From the NCBI GenBank assembly GCA_963580285.1, contig OY757010.1, positions 148,910,675-148,974,674 of the forward strand: a DNA stretch of 64,000 nucleotides, given 5' to 3'. The stretch comes from Lucinisca nassula (lineage: Eukaryota; Mollusca; Bivalvia; Lucinida; Lucinidae). Made by a program: the position numbers and the translations under genes. Below are positions 1 to 9,625 of the stretch, piece after piece. Every line of letters begins with the position of its first letter. Positions within the stretch are counted from its first letter, which is position 1. The notes beneath the pieces are model-generated. The model was not told the origin of the DNA, did no database searches, and worked only from the letters and a program-made list of their open reading frames with translations.

Positions 1-1107
1 AATATTTAAAGTATGAGCATTTAGTATATAAACACCATATGTTTAAACATACAGTTTCTATCCAGAGCATCAATAACAATATTAATATCATGACCATTTA
101 TAGCACCAATATGAGCAATATAATTTAGCAAAAACAACGATTTGGATTATTTAGTTGTGGGACACTAATTGCACACCTGGGTCAAAGGTCTGATCCTTTG
201 TTTGGAAATTTCATAGAGGGTTTCCATCCCATGAGATTCAACAGGGAAGGACCAGACAAGACTGTGTTAATGCCAAAGATGCTGATTACACTGTGTGTAC
301 ACACAGGCTTATCTGCATATTTATCGTTCATACATGAAATTTGCAGGTTTTCTCATGATGAGGCTCATTCATTATGGTCTATAATATATTAAATGATAAA
401 AGTTTTTGAAAAGATTGGTGCAAATGTTAAGCAGCTAAACTACACAGTTTGATCTAATCCTGTGTGAAAATATTTCTATGAAGCAGCCATCACTATTGTA
501 CCACTTTTGGAGCGGCTATACTTACACATTCTGTGCCAAATAGAGAATAGTATTCTCAATTCTCAAACAATCTATTATTTTATTCCTAAAAATTCCAGAA
601 AGGGGTGTGTGCATGGCATATGCTGGTTACAAAAGCACATTATAATGTATTTACTATTTAGCAATATACAAGTTGCCTATGTTAACTTAAAACAAGTTTT
701 TCGTGAAAAGCTTGCCCCAAATATGCTTACCATAGTCCCATTGTGGACCATTTTACTGGTTAAAATCATGGTGTGTATCATATTTATACTTCATTAATGA
801 GTTTCCTGCATGAAACAAGTTAACAAATGTAAATTGCACCATGGTTAATGACTACATCTGAAAAGACCTTAATATTTCAACATTGTCCTAATGTTAGTCA
901 TATTACATAACTGGCACATTCGTGAACTTGCGTACCGCATGTTGACATGATATAAAACATCTTTTGCAAGACTTAAAAAATGGGAAATATTGTGTTTCAT
1001 ACTGCCCAGATATAGTACTAAAATAATATACTAAAGAGAATTTTGATACCATGGTGGCCACTCAAAATGCATTTTTGTGAGCTTTCGTCACACGGGAGCT
1101 TCTACTA
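1..1107. repeat. Segmental duplication, copy 1
   Basis: This segment reappears at 4285-5391 with a constant offset of 4284 bases. I found no difference in the stretches I compared, and two chance open frames (64 and 96 codons) are identical in both copies. It is AT-rich and I recognise no gene or known repeat in it. The left edge is cut by the window, so the duplicated unit may be longer. After position 1107 the two copies diverge abruptly (here into GTAAGAGCTCC). Such high identity in decayed DNA means either a very recent duplication or two haplotypes joined during assembly. Confidence 0.9.
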
Positions 1108-1647
1108 GTAAGAGCTCCAAGCTATTGAGATTGAGCAATAGGTGGTCTGAAAGTACCAAAAATTTAAGCCATAACCCTTTTAAGATCAACATATTGGAAG
1201 GTAGAAAACAGATGTTTCCCAACTTTTATGTCTTGCAAAAGCTTTGAAATTATGGGATACATTTAGGTACTGTTGCGCTTAATCGAAATTTGCTGAATGG
1301 CCATGACAGGATTCGAAATTTAAGATACACTGACAACTCAAAAAAGCATTTATTAACCATAACTGACACCACAATATAAGGTTATGGCAAATTTACCATG
1401 CTGGCATTTTCTGAGTCGAGACATGGTAAAAAGTACCTTATTTTATTGTATATCACTGTGTGACAGAATGCTGTGGAAAGCTATGCTTTTTCTCCAGTGC
1501 AAAATGTCTTTACATTTTATGATTTATGATATATGCACTACAAACAAAGTATTTGCAAAGTCAAAAACAATTTTGGCCATTTCTGATGTGCTGAAGAACT
1601 CTTTGATGAATCAAATACACACAGTCCCGAATTGCTGCCTGAATATA
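1108..1647. other. Non-coding spacer, no gene seen
   Basis: AT-rich sequence between duplication copy 1 and the tandem-array element. A 127-codon open frame at 1384-1767 runs into the following repeat. It has no recognisable domain, and I treat it as chance. Confidence 0.5.
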
Positions 1648-4137
1648 AACAAGAGGCCCATGGGCCACTACGCTCACCAGAGCTCAGGTGGGCACTGCCC
1701 AATTGCAGCCATGTATTTTAAAATGGTATCATTTTATTCTGCCAAGAGAACCCCAATATCCAAATGAGCACCCATGTGGATTCAGTATATGAAAAATTAG
1801 GCCTTTTATGAAGTAGAGGGGTGGGGCATGGACCCAATGGAGCCCTGGTTGGTATCACTAAATGTGTCTTATAATCACACTAGGATGGTTTAGCAGTGGG
1901 GATCTGTATGGCTGGAGATATAAGGCCTCTTAAACAGTGGAGGGGTTGGAGCATGCCCTGTCGATCCCAGGAAAGCCCAAGATTGTTGTCCCTAAATGTG
2001 TCTTATCATAAGGACCAAGTATATATATGGTTTAGGGGTGGGAATCTGAACAGTTTCAAAGATATGAGGCCCTTTTATGAAGTGGAAAGGCCCCTGCGGA
2101 CACCCCTACAGTAGGTGTGCTAATAATAAGGAACAAGAACATATATGATAATGGGGTGGGGATTTGAATGGTTTCTGAAATATATGGCCTTTTATGAAGG
2201 TCGGGGCACATTGCCTCAGCACAAAGAGACCCCCAAGTTGGTGTGACTGAACGAGTCTTATCATAAGGAACAAGAATATATATGGTTTAGGGGTGGGGAG
2301 CTGAACGATTTCTGAGATATATGGCTTTTAATGAAGTCAAGGGGTGGGGCATGGCCCGGGCATGCCCCAGGAACTCACAAGCTGGTGTCACTGAATGCGT
2401 CTTATCATAAGGAAGATGAATATATATGGTTTAGGGGTGGGGCTTGGACCAGTTTCTGAGATACAAGGCCTTTTCTGAAGTGCAGGGGTGGGGCAAGGCC
2501 CTGGGAGACCCCTAGGTTGGTGTCAATGAATGTGTCTTATCATAAGGAACAAGAATATATATGGTTTAGGGTTGGGGATCTGTAAGGTTTCCAAGATATT
2601 GTGATATTATGAAATGGAGGGAGTGGGGCATGACCCCAGAACATCCCTGGGGACCCCCAGGTTGGTGTCACTGAATGCGTCTTATCATAATAAACGAGAA
2701 TATATAATGTGTGGGGTGGGGATCTGTAAGGTTACTTGAATATTGGGCCTTTTATGAAGTGGAGGGGGTGGGGCATGGCCCCCGCACATCCCAGGGGACC
2801 CCCAGGTTGGTGTCAATGAGTCCATCTTATCATAAGGAACAAGAATATATATGGTTTAGGGGTGGGGATCTCAATGGTTTCTGAGATAAATGGCATTTTA
2901 TGAAGTGGAGGGGGTGGGGCATGTCCCCGGCACATCCCGGGGGACCCCCAGGTTGGTATCACTTAATGCATCTTAGCATAAGGAACAAGAATATATATAG
3001 TTTAGAGGTTAGGATCTGAATGGTTTCTGAGATAAATGGCATTTTATGAAATAGAGGGGGCAGGGCATGTCCCCGGCACATCCCGGGGGACCCCAGGTTG
3101 ATGTCACTTAATGCATCTTATCATAAGGAACAAGAATATATATGGTTTAGGGGTTGGGATCTTTAAGGTTTCTGAAATATAAGGCATTTTATGAAGTGGA
3201 GGGGGTGGGGCATGGCCCCGGCACAACCTAGGGGCCCCCAGGTTGACATAAAAGCATATGGCTGAGAGAAGTCTACTCAAGGAACATGTTTATGTAAGTT
3301 TTGTCAAAATATCTGCAATGACTTGGCAGTAAATGTCATTTTTCAGTTTTCCCCATTATAAGTCAATGGAAACTCTAAGATGCCATAGCAACAAAACTGA
3401 AAGGCCAAATTTCATAAAAAACATAAAACCTGTAAAGGCAAATATGGTGAATATTTTCATAAAGTCTCAGCCTCCTAGAGCATATGGTTTCTGAGGAGAT
3501 GATTTTTTAAGTATTTTTTTGTCTATTTTTTTTTTTGCATTTTGGTTTCCATGGCAACCAATAAAAATGGACAGAAGGCCTAAAATCATACGGCAGATAG
3601 TAGATTGCCTATGGAACATTTCTATGAAAGTTTTGTCAAAATATCTGCAGAGGCTTGGCAGTAAATGCCATTTTTCAATTTTCCCCATTATAAGTCCATG
3701 GAAACTACAAGTTGCCATAGCAACCAAACTAATGAGCCGATTTTGATAAAAAAAACACAAACTTTCAACCCCCCAGCCCAAGGATAATACAGATAAAATT
3801 TGGGCCCAATCGGCCCAGTGGCTTCAGAGGAGATGTCGTTTGAAAGTGTTGACGCAAACGACATACGTCATACGACGGACGACGACGGACAACTGCCTAT
3901 CCTCACCGCCGTAGGTTCGAGCCTCGCTCGGGCCACGTGTGAGACGCCAAGTTCTGCAACGGAAGGTCAGGTGGTTTTTCTCCGGGTACTCCGGTTTTCG
4001 CCCACCTCTGATTAACGATCGGCTCGATATGAGTGAAATAATCTTGAAAGGGCCGTAAAACCCAAACCAAAAAAAAAACAAAAAAACAACTGCCTATCCT
4101 ATAAGCTCCACCGGAGCCTTCGGCTCTGGTGAGCTAA
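1648..4137 (+). mobile_element. Tandem-array element TAE-C, copy 1
   Basis: The element opens with AACAAGAGGCCCATGGGCC and ends with a hairpin (CCGGAGCC, loop TTC, GGCTCTGG), then TGAG and CTAA. A 12 bp subterminal inverted repeat, GCTCACCAGAGC, lies near 1669 and, as its complement, near 4117. The core, about 1830-3245, is roughly ten units of a ~145 bp tandem repeat. Each unit contains TCTTATCATAAGGAACAAG, a TATATATGG run and a GGGGTGGGGCATGGCCCC stretch. A ~300 bp unit is then partly duplicated (3240-3880). A second copy of the family is at 51861-54018. No transposase is encoded, so it is non-autonomous. The hairpin plus CTAA end resembles Helitrons, but the 5' end does not start with TC, so the class is open. 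A SINE-C is inserted at 3903-4087. Confidence 0.75.
3903..4087 (+). mobile_element. SINE-C, 5'-truncated, with 12 bp target duplication
   Basis: The insertion lies inside TAE-C and is flanked by AACTGCCTATCC at 3891-3902 and 4088-4099. It keeps the B-box side of a tRNA-like head (GGTTCGAGCC), a body containing GAGACGCCAAGTTCTGCAAC, and an A-rich tail after GGGCCGTAAAACCC. Related copies are at 7600-7830 and, inverted, at 28064-28262. Target duplication, 5' truncation and A-rich tail together indicate LINE-driven retrotransposition. Confidence 0.85.
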
Positions 4138-4284
4138 AAATGTTCACTGTTTAACATACAATTCACATTCAAATGAAAAGGCCTCACTGGTGTATATGGA
4201 GCTAAACTTTTTGATGAAATCATCATCATTGTCATCAATGGCAATATCATCACTTACAGAATTTATTGTCGGTGCCATAATCCA
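4138..4284. other. Short spacer with a 44-codon minus-strand open frame
   Basis: This is unique sequence between TAE-C and duplication copy 2. On the minus strand, 4278 down to 4144 reads ATG to TGA with an acidic patch (DDIAIDDNDDDF). It is too short and has no matching splice context, so I do not call a gene. It would also precede copy 1 if the duplication extends left of the window. Confidence 0.3.
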
Positions 4285-5391
4285 AATATTTAAAGTATGA
4301 GCATTTAGTATATAAACACCATATGTTTAAACATACAGTTTCTATCCAGAGCATCAATAACAATATTAATATCATGACCATTTATAGCACCAATATGAGC
4401 AATATAATTTAGCAAAAACAACGATTTGGATTATTTAGTTGTGGGACACTAATTGCACACCTGGGTCAAAGGTCTGATCCTTTGTTTGGAAATTTCATAG
4501 AGGGTTTCCATCCCATGAGATTCAACAGGGAAGGACCAGACAAGACTGTGTTAATGCCAAAGATGCTGATTACACTGTGTGTACACACAGGCTTATCTGC
4601 ATATTTATCGTTCATACATGAAATTTGCAGGTTTTCTCATGATGAGGCTCATTCATTATGGTCTATAATATATTAAATGATAAAAGTTTTTGAAAAGATT
4701 GGTGCAAATGTTAAGCAGCTAAACTACACAGTTTGATCTAATCCTGTGTGAAAATATTTCTATGAAGCAGCCATCACTATTGTACCACTTTTGGAGCGGC
4801 TATACTTACACATTCTGTGCCAAATAGAGAATAGTATTCTCAATTCTCAAACAATCTATTATTTTATTCCTAAAAATTCCAGAAAGGGGTGTGTGCATGG
4901 CATATGCTGGTTACAAAAGCACATTATAATGTATTTACTATTTAGCAATATACAAGTTGCCTATGTTAACTTAAAACAAGTTTTTCGTGAAAAGCTTGCC
5001 CCAAATATGCTTACCATAGTCCCATTGTGGACCATTTTACTGGTTAAAATCATGGTGTGTATCATATTTATACTTCATTAATGAGTTTCCTGCATGAAAC
5101 AAGTTAACAAATGTAAATTGCACCATGGTTAATGACTACATCTGAAAAGACCTTAATATTTCAACATTGTCCTAATGTTAGTCATATTACATAACTGGCA
5201 CATTCGTGAACTTGCGTACCGCATGTTGACATGATATAAAACATCTTTTGCAAGACTTAAAAAATGGGAAATATTGTGTTTCATACTGCCCAGATATAGT
5301 ACTAAAATAATATACTAAAGAGAATTTTGATACCATGGTGGCCACTCAAAATGCATTTTTGTGAGCTTTCGTCACACGGGAGCTTCTACTA
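4285..5391. repeat. Segmental duplication, copy 2
   Basis: Repeat of 1-1107. At 5391 the match stops and the sequence continues directly into the middle of an R4 repeat. The right breakpoint therefore lies inside or next to a mobile element. Confidence 0.9.
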
Positions 5392-5470
5392 CACTCAAAG
5401 ACAAACCGTAACAAAAATAAACCACAACAGAAGAACCGCCTTGGAACGGTCAGTGAAACAAATTCCACTG
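5391..5470 (+). repeat. R4 dispersed repeat, fragment
   Basis: It contains the family signature GAAGAACCGCCTTGGAACG followed by GTCAGTG, as in the copies at 10429, 33823, 36715 and 44475. Only this ~80 bp piece is present. Confidence 0.7.
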
Positions 5471-6191
5471 CGAGTCGAACCTTATTTACAGAGTTATGAC
5501 ATTCAGATTAGATGTGGCTAAAGCTTTGTTTGAAAATAGCCCCCTGTCAGGAAGAAGTAGATATAATACAACCAGTACACCAAATATACTATCTAATTAT
5601 CAGTTAATTGGTCAGTCATCGGTTCCTTAGTTGCAAAGGGCCAGTGCACACTTTCCATACCTGTGATACCTCCTCTCATGAGGAGGGAGACTCATTCATT
5701 GTGATGCTGATTTTTGCCCAATTTATGCTAAATTTTAGTAAAAATTTGGAGTCTCCCTCATTTGAACGGAGAATTTTCCTACATATTCTTTACATCTCCC
5801 TCATCACATGTATGACTTTTCCATATGTTAGGTTTTGTCACTATTTTAATTCGATGTTGTCAGTGATATAGGTGTTTCATGGTGATGACATTTTTCCCCC
5901 ACAAGCTCAAAAATCTCAGAACATGACATATTTTTTTTTTAAACCCATTTAGTACCAGAAACCCCGAAACAGGTACCCTGGCAAACAGTGCAGGCCCAGA
6001 TCAGACGCCACAAAATGCGGCATCTGATCAGTGCCTCCACTGTTTGTTTAAAGTTCAGTCATTTTCCAAATAAATTTTGATGAAAAGACAACCTGACACC
6101 CCTTAATTTTAAAATGAACTCCTGCTATATATGGGGAGGAAGATTCCATTTGGTACAAAAAGGGTTAATTTCTGTTATTGATTGCTTGTAG
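5471..6191. other. Probable intron of PDCD11 (upstream part)
   Basis: No coding sequence is recognised. Around 5995-6050 there is a short palindromic repeat (GATCAGACGCC with GGCATCTGATC) of a dispersed type also seen at 10225-10310, 41045-41105 and 58645-58705. It ends in a polypyrimidine-poor but acceptable acceptor, TTGTAG, at 6191. Confidence 0.5.
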
Positions 6192-6357
6192 ATGTTGAGA
6201 CAATAGCCAAGTTTGCCCAGATGGAGTTCAAATTTGGTGAGCCGGAGCGAGGAAAGACCATGTTTGAGAATATTCTCAGTACCTATCCCAAGAGAACTGA
6301 CTTGTGGTCGGTTTATATTGATATGGTGACAAAACACAAGGAATATGATGTGGCTAG
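6192..6357 (+). CDS. PDCD11: PDCD11/RRP5 homologue, penultimate coding exon (partial gene)
   Basis: The 166 bp exon encodes about 55 residues, including [20 protein letters not shown] and [17 protein letters not shown]. This closely matches my recollection of the C-terminal HAT/TPR-like repeats of metazoan PDCD11 (yeast Rrp5). Rrp5 is a nucleolar RNA-binding protein needed for the early cleavages of pre-rRNA for both ribosomal subunits. Its S1 RNA-binding repeats are N-terminal and its HAT repeats are C-terminal. The exon begins after TTGTAG with two bases of an Asp codon and ends GCT-AG before the donor GTAGGA. The split AG|A codon (Arg) continues in frame in the exon at 8048. Earlier exons are not visible and presumably lie left of position 1. 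Confidence 0.93.
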
Positions 6358-6368
6358 GTAGGAACAAA

Positions 6369-6616
6369 TACAGTAAAGTTCCTATATTAAGACCACCTTT
6401 GGGACTGTTCAAAAGTGGTCTTTAAGACCACCTTTGGGACTGTTCAAAAGTGGTCTTTAAGACCACTTTTGAACAGTCCCAAAGTGGTCTCTGACCATAG
6501 GGCACTCTATGCAGACCACACAAAGAAAGAATAACCGTAGCCTACTACTATATAAGCTTTTTTAAAGCAGAATTAGTCTTATTTTTAGGTGGTCTTAATA
6601 GCAGAATTTCACTGTA
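6369..6616 (+). mobile_element. MITE-4, copy 1
   Basis: Terminal inverted repeats of about 30 bp: TACAGTAAAGTTCCTATATT and, inverted, TACAGTGAAATTCTGCTATT, both followed by AAGACCACCT. The left half holds a GGGACTGTTCAAAAGTGGTC hairpin, one arm of which is duplicated in this copy. Other copies are at 30453 and 31942. No coding sequence. The superfamily is undetermined. Confidence 0.75.
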
Positions 6617-6656
6617 TCTTGCTTATACTTTTCTTCTATACCACTACAGTGATTTA

Positions 6657-6925
6657 TTTGTTCGTTTGAATTTAAACTGCCCAGTCAAAACTTTTAAGAT
6701 CACATTGAGCCAGTCAGTTTGCCTATCCACACTTGTCCTGGGCAGGCTTATACATAAGTGGTTAAGCAGTGCATTGTACATTTAATAATTTATGCGCATG
6801 AAACTGACAACTGCCCTTCTGGATCAGCAGAAGGAAGAGAATGACCAAAGAAAAGCTTCCATGATTGAGCTCCACTACAGTGTTGCCAACCCTGGCAGAT
6901 ATCAAACCCACAACCCCCACTAACA
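6657..6925 (-). mobile_element. SINE-B, minus orientation
   Basis: It matches the copy at 30015-30305: tail TTTAAACTGCCCAGTC inverted, a middle module CCTGGGCAGGCTTATACATA, and the AACTGACAACTGCCCTTCT module. The tRNA-like end is degraded near 6900. It forms an inverted pair with the following copy. Confidence 0.7.
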
Positions 6926-7077
6926 GGGCAGTTGTCAGTTTCTGGCAAAAGAAAGTGCACTGTACTGATTCACCGCTTATGTACAAAACTGCCCAAAAAA
7001 GGGTAGATATGTAAACTGACTGGCTCAAAAATGGCCTAAAATAGTGTTGGCTGGGCTGTTAAACTCCAATACAAACA
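6926..7077 (+). mobile_element. SINE-B, plus orientation, 5'-truncated
   Basis: It starts at GGGCAGTTGTCAGTTTCTGG and ends with the SINE-B tail GGGCTGTTAAACTCCAATAC followed by AAACAAACGAAC. Placed head to head with the previous copy, it could fold into a hairpin in the PDCD11 pre-mRNA. Confidence 0.7.
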
Positions 7078-7154
7078 AACGAACCTCCCGGTAGCGAATT
7101 TATGCCCATGTGACTGAGCTACCAAGGTTGGCATGTCTATAGTGAAAAGCCCTT

Positions 7155-7462
7155 ACCCATTGGGGCTTGAAGAAATAGTTTGGATTGCATGATGCTTCCA
7201 GGCAGAGCTAAAACTGACCACACATGAGTTTTGGTAAACCGCCTAGAAGGACTAAGCCGGCCCAGGCAAAGTGGTGTGAGTCAGACAGTTCAATGCATAT
7301 ATGCCATATTGGCATGGTTTCATTGGGACAGGTGTCAGGACTCAAGCTGTCATTTCATCTTTGCGTCAGGTAAAAGTCTCAAGAAATTGTAACCTATGTC
7401 TCCAAAATGGCCTAACTAGTGTTGACAGGGATGTTTAATCTCAATTCAAATAAAACAACAAC
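7155..7462 (+). mobile_element. R1 SINE-like repeat (diverged)
   Basis: It starts near CCCATTGGGGCTTGAAGAAA and runs through GATGCTTCCAGGCAGAGC to a degraded tail (GTGTTGACAGGGATG and CTCAATTCAAATAAAAC). It is more diverged than most copies in the window, so probably older. Confidence 0.75.
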
Positions 7463-7599
7463 AGTGAAACTTCATTGTATTGAACACCAAGGTCCCTTCA
7501 CTGTAGCTGATTCAATTTTGTTCTTGAGTAACTACTCACATTTTTCAGCAATTTAATTGTACTTGTCATAATATCTTATCCAAATTTTAACATTACATT

Positions 7600-7830
7600 A
7601 ACTAACAACTTTGGATAAGAGTGCTGACTCTTAATCATTAGGTCTCTGTGGGTTTGAGCCTGGCTTGGTCTTTTGTGAGACACCAAGTTCTGCAACCGAT
7701 GGTCAGGTGTTTTTTTCTCCAGGTACTCCAGTTTTTGCCCACCTCTGATAAAGGAAAGGCTCGATATGAATGAAATAATCTTGAAAGGGCCACAAAACCA
7801 AAATAAAATAAAAAAATAAAAAAGAAAAAA
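7600..7830 (+). mobile_element. SINE-C, near full length
   Basis: The tRNA-like head has an A-box-like GGATAAGAGTGCTGACTC and a B-box-like GGGTTTGAGCC. The body is GAGACACCAAGTTCTGCAAC, then TCTTGAAAGGGCCACAAAAC and a long A-rich tail. It sits in the last PDCD11 intron. Confidence 0.8.
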
Positions 7831-8047
7831 AAAAACTAACAACTTTGTTGACCTAGAACAAATGAGCCCAGGTTGTCTTTCTGTCTGGCTCATATAATTT
7901 TTGCTTTTTACCTCATTGCATAAGCTACTCACATTTTCCTGCAAAAATCATGGTACTTGTCATAGTAAATTCCAACCTAGAGAAAAATGGGCCCAGGAGG
8001 TTGGCTTTCAGTCAAGCTCTGACAGATATGTTTTACTTCCATTGCAG

Positions 8048-8216
8048 ATCACTGTATCAGAGAGTGACAGGTCTGAAATTATCAGCTAGAAAGATGAAAT
8101 TCTTCTTCAAGAAGTACTTAGAATTTGAAGAACAACATGGTACTGAGTCACTGGTAGCTGAAGTGAAACAGAAAGCACTGGAATATGTTGAAAAACAGGG
8201 ATATGTAGATGATTGA
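8048..8216 (+). CDS. PDCD11: PDCD11/RRP5 homologue, terminal coding exon
   Basis: After the acceptor CCATTGCAG the exon completes an Arg codon and encodes SLYQRVTGLKLSARKMKFFF, then KKYLEFEEQHGTESLVAEVK and QKALEYVEKQGYVDD, ending at TGA 8214-8216. The KMKFFFKKYL.FE.QHGT and KALEYVE segments are the conserved C terminus of metazoan PDCD11. Reading phase matches the exon ending at 6357. Directly downstream, degenerate copies of the end of this exon follow (see 8531-8735). Confidence 0.94.
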
Positions 8217-8254
8217 AAACATTTAGAAGAAGATATGGAGAAGGTGAAACTGAA

Positions 8255-8533
8255 CATCACGTGAACAAGTCCGTGAAATGAAAACCCCCCTAAACCCAAC
8301 TTTATATAGAGAAAACTGGGGTTTACATGGGTAAACATTATTTTTCTTTTTTCTGTTCCAAGACATAGGGTGTGGGTACTTGTTAGAACCGCCTCATTGA
8401 GGCGGTTCTAACGAGCACCCACAACCTATGTTTTGAGCATTTACAAGAAAAATATCACGGATTTTCATCAAATTAGTAACCATTTTGGAGCTGTGAGAAA
8501 TGCACTTTGTCGCACGGGTGTATTATCGTAATG
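8255..8533 (+). mobile_element. PM2 palindromic MITE in the PDCD11 3' UTR
   Basis: It starts CATCACGTGAACAAGTCCG and ends CGGGTGTATTATCGTAATG. The centre is a ~65 bp palindrome whose arms include GTTAGAACCGCCTCATTGAG. An inner inverted pair (CCCAACTTTATATAG, then ACTGGGGTTTAC) flanks it. The sequence TGAAAC(T/G)GAA occurs on both sides, which could be a target duplication or part of the local exon repeat. In the mRNA the palindrome would fold as a long hairpin. Confidence 0.8.
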
Positions 8534-8735
8534 AAACGGAAAGCTCAGGACTATGTCCAAAAACAGGGATACACATGTATATAGATCTTTGAAGCTATTT
8601 AGAAGAAAAATAATTGTGGAAAAGGTGAAACACAAAGCTAAAATATGGACAGTTGAAACAAAAGAAATTGGACAATAGTGAAACACAGCGTTATTTAGAT
8701 GATTGAGAATGCATGTATTTAGATATGGAGAGTGG
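8531..8735 (+). repeat. Two degenerate tandem copies of the PDCD11 exon end
   Basis: The exon end and early UTR (8163-8251: TGAAACAGAAAGCACTGG, then AAAAACAGGGATATG, TTTAGAAGAAGATATGG) is echoed at 8531-8632 as TGAAACGGAAAGCTCAGG, AAAAACAGGGATACA and ATTTAGAAGAAAAATAATTG. It is echoed again at 8625-8735 (TGAAACACAAAGCTAAAATA, TTTAGATGATTGAGAATGC). The second copy would still read KRKAQDYVQKQGY. Copies 0 and 1 are separated by the PM2. Confidence 0.7.
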
Positions 8736-8739
8736 TATG

Positions 8740-8745
8740 AATAAA
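8740..8745 (+). terminator. Candidate polyadenylation signal of PDCD11
   Basis: AATAAA about 525 bases after the stop codon, followed by a GT-rich stretch (TATGTGGTGCCCTTG). It is the first canonical hexamer I see downstream of the stop. Confidence 0.55.
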
Positions 8746-9004
8746 ATCATATATGTGGTGCCCTTGTTATACTCATGGCTGATTGAGACAGTCTTAAACA
8801 TGCCATATAAGCAAGTGGATTAAAGTGTAAGCATTTTTATGGTCTGGAGCTAAACTAAGTGTATTAAATACAATGAACAGACTACTTGATTTGTGTGCTT
8901 TTTTCAGGTCCATTCTCTTTTCAAACTGTTTTTGTATGGGCATCAAGTGATTCATGCTCATTAAAGACTCCAGTCAGCCTGTGTCAGAACATCGTCTTGT
9001 CTGC

Positions 9005-9625
9005 CTGCCTTGATAGCTCAGTCAGACACATTTCAGACGTGATCAGGAGTGGTAGCTGGATCAATTCCTGCCCAGTTAGTTTGTTTATTTGAGGTTTAAC
9101 ATGCCCGTCAACACTGTATAGGTCATTTTCGAGACGATGCTTCCAATTTTGTGGGACTTTTACCCGACTTTGAGATGAAATGACATCTACAGCCCTGTCG
9201 CCCAATGAAACCAATAGGGTTTATAAGCATGGACATTCGTACTCGCACCGCTTTGCCTGGACAGGTTTAGATCAGATCCTCTAAGCGGTTAACCAGTACT
9301 TGTGTGCGGTCTGTTTCAGCTCTGCATGGAAGCATCATGCAGCTCATCTATTTCTTCAAGCCCTAATAGGCTGGGTTCCCTGCCCAGTTAGTAACATTCT
9401 TTGTTGAAGATTGATCACGAAATCTTTTCTTTGATCATTCTCTTCCTTCTGCTGATTCAAGCCGGGCAGTTGTCAGTTTCTGGTGAAAGAATGGTCACTG
9501 TACTGGTCTACAAGTTAACAATGTACTATGTATAAGCCTGACCAGGAAATGTGTAGTTAATTAATTTGACATGCTCTATATGACGTAAATAGTGTGGACC
9601 GAGACATTAAACACCAAAGAAACAA
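9005..9625 (+). mobile_element. SINE-B, full length, interrupted by R1
   Basis: The tRNA-like head is at 9005-9080 (A-box-like TAGCTCAGTCAGACAC, B-box-like GGATCAATTCC). The body continues at 9393 with AACATTCTTTGTTGAAGATT, then GGGCAGTTGTCAGTTTCTGG, and a tail containing AATAGTGTGGACCGAGAC. R1 (9081-9378) is inserted exactly after the head. Confidence 0.75.
9081..9378 (-). mobile_element. R1 inserted in SINE-B, 14 bp target duplication
   Basis: A full-length R1 in minus orientation (tail end TTGTTTATTTGAGGTTTAAC on the left, ATGCAGCTCATCTATTTC near the right). It is flanked by CCTGCCCAGTTAGT at 9067-9080 and 9379-9392. The exact direct repeats identify it as a retrotransposed insert younger than the SINE-B. 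Confidence 0.9.

Larger units (their letters stand above)
6358..8047 (+). other. Last intron of PDCD11
   Basis: A 1690 bp intron, GTAGGA to a TTCCATTGCAG acceptor. It is filled with a MITE-4 (6369-6616), two SINE-B copies in opposite orientation (6657-7077), an R1 (7155-7462) and a SINE-C (7600-7830). The open frames in it come from these repeats. Confidence 0.85.
8217..8760 (+). other. PDCD11 3' UTR (inferred)
   Basis: From the TGA to just past the first clear AATAAA (8740-8745), where the transcript end is inferred. It contains a complete PM2 palindromic MITE (8255-8533) and two degenerate tandem copies of the exon end. No other gene is seen. Confidence 0.6.

Noticed and set aside
198..797. 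64- and 96-codon frames duplicated identically at 4482-5081
   Set aside because: Identity follows from the segmental duplication. The peptides have no recognisable domain and the DNA is AT-rich non-coding in character.
6125..6412. 95-codon minus-strand open frame
   Set aside because: Antisense shadow of the PDCD11 exon at 6192-6357.
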